In this document: positions 6,376 to 12,970 of the stretch, in pieces | Position numbering within the stretch: the first letter of the stretch is position 1 | How the letters are laid out: the number at the start of each line of letters is the position of its first letter | DNA from: an uncultured Barnesiella sp. | GTDB taxonomy: Bacteria > Bacteroidota > Bacteroidia > Bacteroidales > Barnesiellaceae_A | Assembly (NCBI GenBank): GCA_904502265.1 | Contig: CAJGDT010000013.1 | Coordinates: forward strand, 1-17,779 | Direction of reading: 5' to 3' | Length of the DNA: 17,779 nt | Program-made: the position numbers and the translations under genes | The notes under the pieces: generated by a model | Told to the model about the DNA's origin: nothing | Database searches by the model: none | The model's input: only the letters and a program-made list of their open reading frames with translations

Positions 6376-8262
6376 TCAACGAACAAGCAGCTTTGTTGTG
6401 CCTCTCTCGCCCGATATTGTTTTGTAATTTACAACATATACACCTTGAAGGAGTGCCGATCCGCTGGGTATATATTGACCATGAATATTATAGACTTGGT
6501 AACTTACAATATCACCCAAAACAGAGATGGTTCGATCGTCATTTACATAGAAGTGTACACTCTCTTTTTCCGACTCTACATCATCAATAGCGCCTAATGC
6601 AGTAACCCATTTTTGCGATGCATTAAGCACCTCATTTTGAGTCATATCTGCCTTATCTACTTTATGCACAAAAGCAGCAACTCGACAGTTATCAAGATTC
6701 CATTCAGGATCTATTTCGATAGCTTCATAATCAATAGAAAATTCATTAGAGCCATCAAATGTAATCAAGTCACCGGTTTGTGCAGTATAAACATGTCGCT
6801 TCACACCATTGTGGCGGAATGATTCAATAAGGTCCTCGGGTGCACCTTCTTCTTCTTCAAGACCCTTTTGGAAATATTTATCCGATACAGGGATATTGTC
6901 TTCAACAAGACATACTGTGATGTACGCATCAACACCGGCAGCAACCATTTCGCTGTTGACACGTCCACTTACGGTACAACCTATCTTACCGGCTTCTTGG
7001 TCATGGGCCAACTCAATGTTCACCTCGGCCATCGCCAATATCGCAGTCACCATGTTGAGAGCTTGAGTATAGGGAGTAGTCTCGGCCACCGATGCACCGT
7101 TGATGGGTGTAATCTTACCAGGCATTATGCGACGATCGTACATAACAGCAGGGTTGAATGTAGCTTCCTCACCAAAAAGATAAAGCAAATCGGTTTCACT
7201 GGGTTTAGTAAATAAGTCGGGTACAAAACCTACGTGATGGGTTATATAAACTACCTCTTTGTCATACTCATGCATAGCTTTATCGAGATAGTATATCATA
7301 AAGGGACAGTTTACACAACTTTGACTTGTAAACTCCTCTACAACCGACATTCTGTTGAAAGCTTCGTTGGTAACATAGTGGTAAGTAATACCCGAACGTG
7401 CCTCTTGCGTAGCCTTGCCATCAATTTTCGAAACATCGAGTTTTATCCACTGACTTACTCCTACCTCACTACCTGTATATACATCCATCGGGAGGTTGCG
7501 ACCTTCGCGAGGTGCAAGAGGTGTATCAAATACGACATCTATCACACGAGGAGTGTCATCACCTTGACCCAACATGAGCAACTCGACGCTGTTAATCGCT
7601 TTATCGGTATAGTTATTAAAGAAAATTTCACTTTCAAAAGGTGCTGCAGGAGCTACTGCTTGAGGTGATGTTGCTACTTGCGCATATACCATATTGTCTA
7701 TAATAGAAGCAGCCTCATCATCAAGAATGGCTTGAATGAGCAATGTTCCGCGGTTTTCATATTTTTCCCAACCTTGTTTATTGAGATTAATAAAACAAGA
7801 TCCTGATACACTTGCCGATCCATATGAAACCAAGGGGTGTGACGCACTACCCGATTCATATACTTGTAAACCCAAATATACGGGATCAGCACCTATGGTT
7901 ATAGGTTCGTCAAAGTATATTTCATTCCAACCTGCAACAAAGTCGCAAACTTTGGTTGTAGGCTCGGCTTCGAGTGATGATGCATGCATAATCATCGAAC
8001 GTTTTTGGCGAGCTTGCATGTAGTCATGACTTAAGAAGCAACGCACACCTTTAATTTGATGACCTTCAAGTCGTACCATGACAGGGTCAATAGCCGGGTC
8101 TAAGCATATCATGCCACCCAAATAACCATTACCACCTTGACCTTGGTATATTTTATTTATATCGGCCATCTCTTCCGGTGCATAACCATAACGCACTACA
8201 GCATGTGCCGACAAAGATACTGCTATAAAAAGTAAAGCAGCTGTAAATATTCGCCTTATCAT
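6376..8262 (-). CDS. Omp28-like secreted protein with thioredoxin-like CxxC and T9SS tail
   Basis: The 628-residue protein starts with a signal peptide (about 1-21, ending SAHA). An N-terminal β domain (about 25-185) includes GWNEIYFDEPITIGADPVYLGLQVY. A second β region (about 205-295) precedes a thioredoxin-like segment: VVEEFTSQSCVNCPFMIYYL with Cys316 and Cys319, then YITHHVGFVPDLF and FNPAVMYDRR, the equivalent of the cis-Pro side. This arrangement resembles Omp28 of Porphyromonas gingivalis and its relatives. A β domain follows, then a C-terminal type A sorting domain (VYNIHGQYIPSGSALLQGVYVV through TTKLLVR) predicting export and surface attachment through T9SS. A surface disulfide-active or adhesin role is inferred; the substrate is unknown. 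It follows its paralogue by 67 bases and I see no consensus promoter in the gap, so the two are probably cotranscribed. Confidence 0.85.
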   Translation of the reverse strand: MIRRIFTAALLFIAVSLSAHAVVRYGYAPEEMADINKIYQGQGGNGYLGGMICLDPAIDPVMVRLEGHQIKGVRCFLSHDYMQARQKRSMIMHASSLEAEPTTKVCDFVAGWNEIYFDEPITIGADPVYLGLQVYESGSASHPLVSYGSASVSGSCFINLNKQGWEKYENRGTLLIQAILDDEAASIIDNMVYAQVATSPQAVAPAAPFESEIFFNNYTDKAINSVELLMLGQGDDTPRVIDVVFDTPLAPREGRNLPMDVYTGSEVGVSQWIKLDVSKIDGKATQEARSGITYHYVTNEAFNRMSVVEEFTSQSCVNCPFMIYYLDKAMHEYDKEVVYITHHVGFVPDLFTKPSETDLLYLFGEEATFNPAVMYDRRIMPGKITPINGASVAETTPYTQALNMVTAILAMAEVNIELAHDQEAGKIGCTVSGRVNSEMVAAGVDAYITVCLVEDNIPVSDKYFQKGLEEEEGAPEDLIESFRHNGVKRHVYTAQTGDLITFDGSNEFSIDYEAIEIDPEWNLDNCRVAAFVHKVDKADMTQNEVLNASQKWVTALGAIDDVESEKESVHFYVNDDRTISVLGDIVSYQVYNIHGQYIPSGSALLQGVYVVNYKTISGERGTTKLLVR

Positions 8263-8279
8263 AATCTATTGAATTTTGA

Positions 8280-8308
8280 AACGAAGGAGTGCAATACACC
8301 CCTTCGTT
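8280..8308 (-). other. Intercistronic hairpin between the two Omp28-like genes
   Basis: AACGAAGG at 8280-8287 pairs with CCTTCGTT at 8301-8308, and after one mismatch GTG at 8289-8291 pairs with CAC at 8297-8299 (loop CAATA). On the minus strand it is followed by TCAAAATTC, not a proper U-tract. It may be a partial terminator or an RNA-processing stem that sets different levels of the two mRNAs. Confidence 0.5.
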
Positions 8309-8329
8309 CACATTTTATTATTTGAGTTA

Positions 8330-10273
8330 TTATCTAACAGAAACTTTAGCAACAATATTGCCTACACGTGCAATATATACGCCATTTGACAGATTGTTGT
8401 TTGCAATACGCGCACCAGCTACGGTATACACCTCAACGTCGGCACTACCATTGATATAGACAACACCATCGTTTACATATATCACTGCTTCGGGATTGTT
8501 ACTGATTGCATTTACCGATTCGGGAGCAGGAATATTGAAATTGGTACTATTTATTACTTGATGATTCAAAGCACCTTTCTCAACGCCTCTGTTCAAGAAT
8601 GCCACAACATACATTTTGCTGGGGTCATACTCGGGATATACATTAGCAGTAAATGTCATTTTATACTCACCCTCACCTGTTCCGAGCGATTCGCCCCAAT
8701 AAGGAGTCAATATGTCGCGTATAATGTTGGGGTGTGTATATTCACCATAGTAGAATGTCTTGTTGCTTTGGTTAAACATCTTTTGGTCTTGCGAAACGAC
8801 CTCTTTTTCCATAAGGTATACAGTAAGATACAGGTCCTCACCTTCGGGCATTACATCTTCAGCGATATCGCCCGATACTTCAATCTCGATGTTATTGTTA
8901 TCGTTGATAAAGCGTGCATTGACATCTACAGTTGCAAAAGTGGGTTGTGATATAATTCCCGCCCACATAGGATCAACAACCTCGGGGAAAGGAGTTCCAT
9001 AATGGAATGGTGAATTGGGAAGTTCGGCCAAATACTCTGTATAGTATGAACGGTTTACAGTAAAAGAAGGAACATAAATTACCGAAGAGTCATTATTACA
9101 CAATGTGAGCATTTGTACCAAATCTTCATTATCGCCCCACATAAATTGGTCATCAATGTGGTGGAATACCAAGTTCATTTGCGAGCTATAGGGTCTAAAA
9201 CCAGGCAAGAAATATTTTGTAAAGTCAGTTACCGAACGGTCATCTTCCTCACTTACAAACATTTCAATAAGAGGACTAAACGTATATGCATTTTCAAGTT
9301 CTTGGGGCACACCTATCATTTCGTGTTTTATAACAATAGGATTGGCAAGAGGTTGTTCGTTAACCTCTACAATTTTCACATCATGAGCACCCGAACCAAG
9401 GCAGTAAATAGGAACTTGTACTGTTGCACCCAAAGAGTTTTGGATAGATTCCTCTAAGTAAACAACATTACCCATTTCGTCACCATTGATGGCTGTATTT
9501 ACAGTAACTGAAGATACAGAGTTTGAACCAATATTTACCAAACCAAGGTCGGCCCAAAGTTCGGTATCACGCCACACAACAGTATTGCCACGGAATTTTG
9601 TTACGTCAACCATATTGTTAAATCGGCCATCGGGATCGCTGATAACCAACATAACTGCAAGGCTCTTAAATCCTTCCATTTGGTGCATATCATACCACAA
9701 CTCATTACCTTGATCATCGGTAGAACCATCAAAGAGATAGATACTATTGGGTTGATTGTAAGGATACAACCAGGGAATACTGCATACACCCTTCTTAACA
9801 TTAGTGTAGAAACCAACGCAAAGACGGTCAACATCTCCTATGGCAACAGGTTCAAGATCAATACGGTTCCAACCAAACCATACAGTACCCTTAGCAGATG
9901 CAATATCCTCGCCATTAAAATTATTTTCGCGTACAAAGCACTGATAAGAACTTGTACCATTAGGATCATCCCAACCAACATACATAGCAGTAATTAATGC
10001 ACCTTGGTATTTGGCAATTACCTCTTTAGGAATAACGATACCGGCACCGATGCGTGCGTCGTGATCGAGTGAGAGACCATCTTGTTCATAAATTGTAGCT
10101 GTTACATCACAATAGCCGAGAAACATTTCTGTTGCTTCATCTGCTGCTTGTGCAGGAGCCGAAGAGCGACCTTTATCAGCGTGGTCACTCCATGATGTTT
10201 GTGCCTGAGCTGCAAGGCTAAATACCAATGCAAAAATTGGTAAAATTAGTCTTTGAGTAAAATTTTTTTTCAT
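8330..10273 (-). CDS. Omp28-like paralogue lacking the CxxC pair, with T9SS tail
   Basis: The 647-residue protein has a signal peptide (about 1-24, ending AAQA) and the same domain order as its downstream neighbour. Shared landmarks are IGAGIVIPKE with QGALITAMYVGWDD, GWNRIDLEPVAIGDVDRLCVGFY (about 135-157), and a segment beginning SPLIEMFVSEEDDRSV (about 333-348). That segment aligns with VVEEFTSQSCVNCP of the neighbour but has no cysteines. HHIDDQFMWGDNEDL and VPSFTVNRSY then match the neighbour's HHVGF and FNPAVMYDRR. The last 60 or so residues are a T9SS type A sorting domain (VEVYTVAGARIANNNLSNG, VYIARVG, KVSVR). I infer a surface protein in which a thioredoxin-like fold has become structural or binding. 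The gene leads the pair and has its own consensus promoter and a leader of about 120 bases. Confidence 0.83.
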   Translation of the reverse strand: MKKNFTQRLILPIFALVFSLAAQAQTSWSDHADKGRSSAPAQAADEATEMFLGYCDVTATIYEQDGLSLDHDARIGAGIVIPKEVIAKYQGALITAMYVGWDDPNGTSSYQCFVRENNFNGEDIASAKGTVWFGWNRIDLEPVAIGDVDRLCVGFYTNVKKGVCSIPWLYPYNQPNSIYLFDGSTDDQGNELWYDMHQMEGFKSLAVMLVISDPDGRFNNMVDVTKFRGNTVVWRDTELWADLGLVNIGSNSVSSVTVNTAINGDEMGNVVYLEESIQNSLGATVQVPIYCLGSGAHDVKIVEVNEQPLANPIVIKHEMIGVPQELENAYTFSPLIEMFVSEEDDRSVTDFTKYFLPGFRPYSSQMNLVFHHIDDQFMWGDNEDLVQMLTLCNNDSSVIYVPSFTVNRSYYTEYLAELPNSPFHYGTPFPEVVDPMWAGIISQPTFATVDVNARFINDNNNIEIEVSGDIAEDVMPEGEDLYLTVYLMEKEVVSQDQKMFNQSNKTFYYGEYTHPNIIRDILTPYWGESLGTGEGEYKMTFTANVYPEYDPSKMYVVAFLNRGVEKGALNHQVINSTNFNIPAPESVNAISNNPEAVIYVNDGVVYINGSADVEVYTVAGARIANNNLSNGVYIARVGNIVAKVSVR

Positions 10274-10400
10274 AGATCTAAGAATATTAATTGGTTTAAC
10301 TATTATTAAATTCAGTAGAATTAGCTCTCATTCAGAGAATACTTTTATAGCAATAATTCTATATCAACAAATTATATTCTACATTTTTGCAATCACAATG

Positions 10401-10431
10401 CAAACTTATATATAGTTTTTTACTTTTGCAA
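10401..10431 (-). promoter_or_regulatory. Bacteroidetes-type promoter for the Omp28-like gene pair
   Basis: On the minus strand TTG (10431-10429), 20 bases, then TAAGTTTG (10408-10401) fits the consensus exactly. The predicted start near 10394 gives an AT-rich leader of about 120 bases before the ATG at 10273, the longest leader inferred in this window. Confidence 0.75.
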
Positions 10432-10648
10432 GCGACTGTATATTTTTTTTTACATTTTGCTATGAATTTAATATCGGAAAATTATCTTTTGCAAAAATCC
10501 ACAAAACTCAACAAAACAATATAAAATTTACTGTAATAATATACATATTTGCCTATTTAAATATCTTAAAAAGGTTAATCATTTGAGAGCAATCTAATCA
10601 TATGAATAAAAATATAAAGGTGGAGGATAATATATAGATTAATTTTAT

Positions 10649-10656
10649 TAATTTTG
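10649..10656 (+). promoter_or_regulatory. -7-like box upstream of galE
   Basis: TAATTTTG at 10649-10656 fits TAnnTTTG and lies 27 bases ahead of the galE ATG. No TTG is found 19-21 bases further upstream, so the -33 element is poor or an activator is used. Confidence 0.45.
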
Positions 10657-10683
10657 TGACACAAAAAAAATAACATCTAAGCT

Positions 10684-11718
10684 ATGGGAAAAAGAATTCT
10701 TATTACCGGTGGAGCTGGTTACATTGGATCACATACTGCAGTAGAACTTCAAAATGCAGGTTATGAAGTAGTTATTGTTGACAATTTGTCTAATTCGAAC
10801 GAGAATGTTATAGATGGCATAACTCGTATTACCGGCATACGCCCTGCATTTGAGAAACTTGATTGCAATGACAAAGAGGGCATGCGTGCAGTTTTTACCA
10901 AATATCCCGGTATAGAAGGTATTATACACTTTGCAGCAAGCAAAGCGGTAGGTGAATCAGTTCAAAAGCCCCTACTCTACTACCGTAACAACTTGGTATC
11001 TCTGTTAAATTTGCTCGATCTCATGCCCGAGTTTGATGTTAAAGGTATCGTATTCTCATCATCTTGCACAGTATATGGTCAGCCCGATATACTTCCGGTA
11101 GATGAGTCTGCACCCATAAAACCCGCACTCTCACCTTATGGCAATACCAAGCAAATATGCGAGGAAATTGTAAGAGATACCATCCATGCAGGTGCACCCT
11201 TCCGTGCTATCTTATTACGTTATTTTAATCCCATCGGTGCTCACCCCAGTGCTGAGATTGGTGAGCTTCCTTTAGGTGTACCACAAAACCTTATACCCTA
11301 TCTCACACAAACAGCTATGGGTATTCGCCAAGAATTGAGCGTGTTTGGCAATGACTACAACACCCCCGACGGCTCATGCATACGCGATTATATCAATGTC
11401 GTAGACCTTGCCAAGGCTCACGTTATAGCAATGGGTCGCATGATTGAGAAAAAATCTGACAACAATATTGAAACATTCAACCTCGGAACCGGTCGTGGTG
11501 TTTCGGTACTTGAACTCATCAATAGCTTTGAGCGCGCGACAGGTGTAAAAGTGCCCCATAAGATTGTGGGACGTCGCGAAGGCGATATAGAACAAGTATG
11601 GGCTAACCCCGAGTATGCCAACAATGTTCTTGGCTGGAAGGCTCAAGAAACTCTTGACGACACACTTGCATCGGCATGGAAATGGCAAGTAAAACTCCGC
11701 GAAAAGGGTATTATGTAA
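10684..11718 (+). CDS. galE: UDP-glucose 4-epimerase
   Basis: The 344-residue protein has the usual GalE length. An N-terminal Rossmann fold binds NAD (ITGGAGYIGSHTAVEL, GxxGxxG at about residues 9-15; VDNLSNS; IIHFAASKAVGESV). The catalytic SDR set is Ser125/Ser126 in VFSSSCTVYG with Tyr152 and Lys156 in SPYGNTK. The C-terminal part carries LRYFNPIGAHPS and DGSCIRDYINVVDLA, the sugar-nucleotide binding signatures. It interconverts UDP-glucose and UDP-galactose in the cytoplasm, feeding galactose use and surface glycan synthesis. It is monocistronic in appearance, ended by a strong terminator, and divergent from the T9SS cargo pair. No pathway partners adjoin it. Confidence 0.96.
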   Translation: MGKRILITGGAGYIGSHTAVELQNAGYEVVIVDNLSNSNENVIDGITRITGIRPAFEKLDCNDKEGMRAVFTKYPGIEGIIHFAASKAVGESVQKPLLYYRNNLVSLLNLLDLMPEFDVKGIVFSSSCTVYGQPDILPVDESAPIKPALSPYGNTKQICEEIVRDTIHAGAPFRAILLRYFNPIGAHPSAEIGELPLGVPQNLIPYLTQTAMGIRQELSVFGNDYNTPDGSCIRDYINVVDLAKAHVIAMGRMIEKKSDNNIETFNLGTGRGVSVLELINSFERATGVKVPHKIVGRREGDIEQVWANPEYANNVLGWKAQETLDDTLASAWKWQVKLREKGIM

Positions 11719-11746
11719 TAGAAGAAACAGAATCTTAAATACACAC

Positions 11747-11784
11747 AAGGTTTTATAGTCACATTGATTATAAAACCTTTTTTT
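11747..11784 (+). terminator. Intrinsic terminator of galE
   Basis: Bases 11747-11760 pair with 11766-11779 (14 bp with one G-U) around a five-base loop, then a run of seven T at 11778-11784. It is 28 bases past the galE stop, and the T run lies directly ahead of the next gene's -7 box. Confidence 0.9.
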
Positions 11785-11800
11785 GTACAAATAAAAATCA

Positions 11801-11808
11801 TACCTTTG
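11801..11808 (+). promoter_or_regulatory. -7 box abutting the pseudouridine synthase start codon
   Basis: TACCTTTG at 11801-11808 matches TAnnTTTG and ends only four bases before the ATG at 11813. The nearest upstream TTG (11783-11785) is 15 bases away, so the -33 is off-spacing. If used, the mRNA would be leaderless or nearly so. Confidence 0.5.
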
Positions 11809-11812
11809 CACT

Positions 11813-12490
11813 ATGCAAGTAGTATACGAAGATAATCATATTATAATAGTGAATAAGACTTGTCGCGAGATTGTACAGGGCGACAAGACCGGCGACACAC
11901 CGTTGAGCGAAATTGTCAAAGAGTGGATAAAAAATAAATACAACAAGCCCGGCAATGTCTTTATTGGTGTAACTCATCGCCTCGATCGACCTGTAAGCGG
12001 ATTGGTTATCATGGCCAAGACAAGTAAGGCTTTGTCGCGATTAAATGAAATGTTCCGCACCGGAAAGGTCAAAAAGACCTACTGGGCGATAGTAAAGAAT
12101 ACCCCACAACAACCCGAGGGAACGCTTATTCACTACCTCACCCGCAACGAGAAAAACAACAAGTCCACAGCCTACAATTCACCTCGTAACGGAGCGCAAC
12201 GTGCCGAACTCGACTACCGACTCATTGCTACGGGTGACAATTATCGCCTACTTGAAGTAGACCTCAAGACAGGTCGTCACCACCAGATACGCTGTCAACT
12301 CTCAAAGATGGGATGTCCTATTAAAGGCGACTTGAAATATGGTGCAGAACGCTCCAACCCCGATGGAGGTATATCGCTACACGCCCGTCGAGTACAGTTT
12401 GAACATCCTGTTTCACATGTAGTTATAGATGTTACCGCGCCCGTACCCAACGATCGCATATGGCAAGATTTAGCAGCAATGGCACAATAA
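11813..12490 (+). CDS. RluA-family ribosomal/tRNA pseudouridine synthase
   Basis: This is a 225-residue RluA-family enzyme without an N-terminal S4 domain. It opens with VVYEDNHIIIVNK, has the family signature GVTHRLDRPVSGLV with catalytic Asp58, a KTYWAIV strand, ELDYRLIATG, and the KTGRHHQIRCQLS motif that lines the active site, followed by GDLKYGA. It isomerises uridine to pseudouridine in rRNA or tRNA; which site cannot be told from sequence, and short S4-less members include both rRNA and tRNA enzymes. The start is supported by the family N-terminus, with the next Met far downstream. It follows galE behind a strong terminator, so it should have its own promoter, the box at 11801-11808. 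Confidence 0.93.
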   Translation: MQVVYEDNHIIIVNKTCREIVQGDKTGDTPLSEIVKEWIKNKYNKPGNVFIGVTHRLDRPVSGLVIMAKTSKALSRLNEMFRTGKVKKTYWAIVKNTPQQPEGTLIHYLTRNEKNNKSTAYNSPRNGAQRAELDYRLIATGDNYRLLEVDLKTGRHHQIRCQLSKMGCPIKGDLKYGAERSNPDGGISLHARRVQFEHPVSHVVIDVTAPVPNDRIWQDLAAMAQ

Positions 12491-12602
12491 AAGCCGGCAC
12501 AACACATGGATGAATATTTTATAGGAAATATAATGTTTTATAAACAAAAGGCTTTTTAATATACAAAACAATAATAAAACTGATATTTTAACATTACTAT
12601 AC
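12491..12602 (+). other. Spacer with a weak GGCTTTTT-ended stem after the synthase gene
   Basis: AAAAGCC directly after the stop can pair with GGCTTTT near 12550-12556, followed by T residues, but the loop between is about 55 bases with only an AT inner stem. It is a poor terminator at best. Nothing else was recognised before the small RNA promoter. Confidence 0.3.
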
Positions 12603-12633
12603 TTGCATTTTTCATATCTAAGTACTATCTTTG
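12603..12633 (+). promoter_or_regulatory. Consensus promoter of the small RNA gene
   Basis: TTG at 12603-12605, 20 bases, TATCTTTG at 12626-12633: an exact Bacteroidetes consensus match. The start of transcription is expected at about 12639-12642. Confidence 0.85.
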
Positions 12634-12639
12634 TAAAAC

Positions 12640-12889
12640 AATAGATGAGCAAGACATCGGGTCGCACCCAAGTAGATTGGGAAACTCATCAAATTTTATG
12701 AAATACCGAGACAAGCTTTGCGTTCCAATGGCGGGCCACAACTCATAGGAGTATGCTTAGCACGGTGGATTACAAAGGAGCGGAAGCACTCAAATCCTGT
12801 CAGTCGGAGTTTCATCGCATCCTTCGGTGTGACCCTTATAATAAATGAGGCTGTAACAATAATAGTATTGTTCAGCCTCATCATTTTTT
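12640..12889 (+). ncRNA. Structured small RNA, candidate 6S RNA
   Basis: The interval has its own promoter and terminator but no plausible protein. The body at 12659-12835 folds as a long rod. A 10-bp closing stem pairs 12659-12668 (GGGTCGCACC) with 12826-12835 (GGTGTGACCC). A 7-bp stem pairs 12681-12687 (GAAACTC) with 12807-12813. Short helices follow: 12707-12709 with 12804-12806, and 12710-12713 with 12798-12801. A longer stem pairs 12715-12719 and 12721-12726 with 12777-12787, and the apex holds 12736-12739 with 12765-12768 and a CATA/TATG hairpin (12744-12755). A large unpaired 5' bulge (about 12688-12706) faces a short 3' side. A closed stem, central bubble and apical arm of about 180 bases is the architecture of 6S RNA, the RNA that binds housekeeping RNA polymerase. 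The identity is inferred from shape, not from a database match. RNase P RNA, tmRNA and SRP RNA signatures are absent. Confidence 0.75.
12845..12889 (+). terminator. Intrinsic terminator of the small RNA
   Basis: ATGAGGCTG (12845-12853) pairs with CAGCCTCAT (12873-12881). After a one-base bulge, AACAATA (12855-12861) pairs with TATTGTT (12866-12872), loop ATAG. Six T follow at 12884-12889. Confidence 0.9.
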
Positions 12890-12947
12890 CCATACATTAT
12901 ATATATATAAAAGAAGGCAAAAATTAGGTTATTTTACAACAAATTCA

Positions 12948-12955
12948 TACCTTCG
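12948..12955 (+). promoter_or_regulatory. -7-like box for the C10 protease operon
   Basis: TACCTTCG differs by one base from TAnnTTTG and lies 15 bases ahead of the ATG at 12971. A TTA, not TTG, is found 21 bases upstream at 12924-12926. It is the only visible promoter candidate for the four-gene operon. Confidence 0.45.
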
Positions 12956-12970
12956 CATGATATTGTATAA

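Larger units (their letters stand above)
10274..10683. other. AT-rich 410-base intergenic region between divergent Omp28-like gene and galE
   Basis: The region is very AT-rich with several A and T runs. It holds the minus-strand promoter at 10401-10431 and a -7-like box for galE at 10649-10656. No ORF, tRNA or convincing stable RNA fold was seen. The stretch 10432-10620 has no feature I can name; its curved-DNA look (phased A/T runs) could suit a nucleoid protein or regulator, but that is inference. Confidence 0.5.

Noticed and set aside
10483..10491. TATCTTTTG as a second galE promoter box
   Set aside because: It has an extra T relative to TAnnTTTG, a 23-base gap to the nearest TTG, and lies nearly 200 bases from galE.
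12640..12840. RNase P RNA, tmRNA or SRP RNA as the identity of the small RNA
   Set aside because: It is too short for the first two, has no CCA-type end or tag reading frame, and lacks the GNAR-capped SRP domain IV pattern.
12718..12927. 69-residue open frame on the plus strand, and a 65-residue one on the minus strand, inside the small RNA
   Set aside because: Both run through the terminator hairpin or RNA helices, have no promoter-placed start, and show no recognisable domain; the RNA structure explains the region better.
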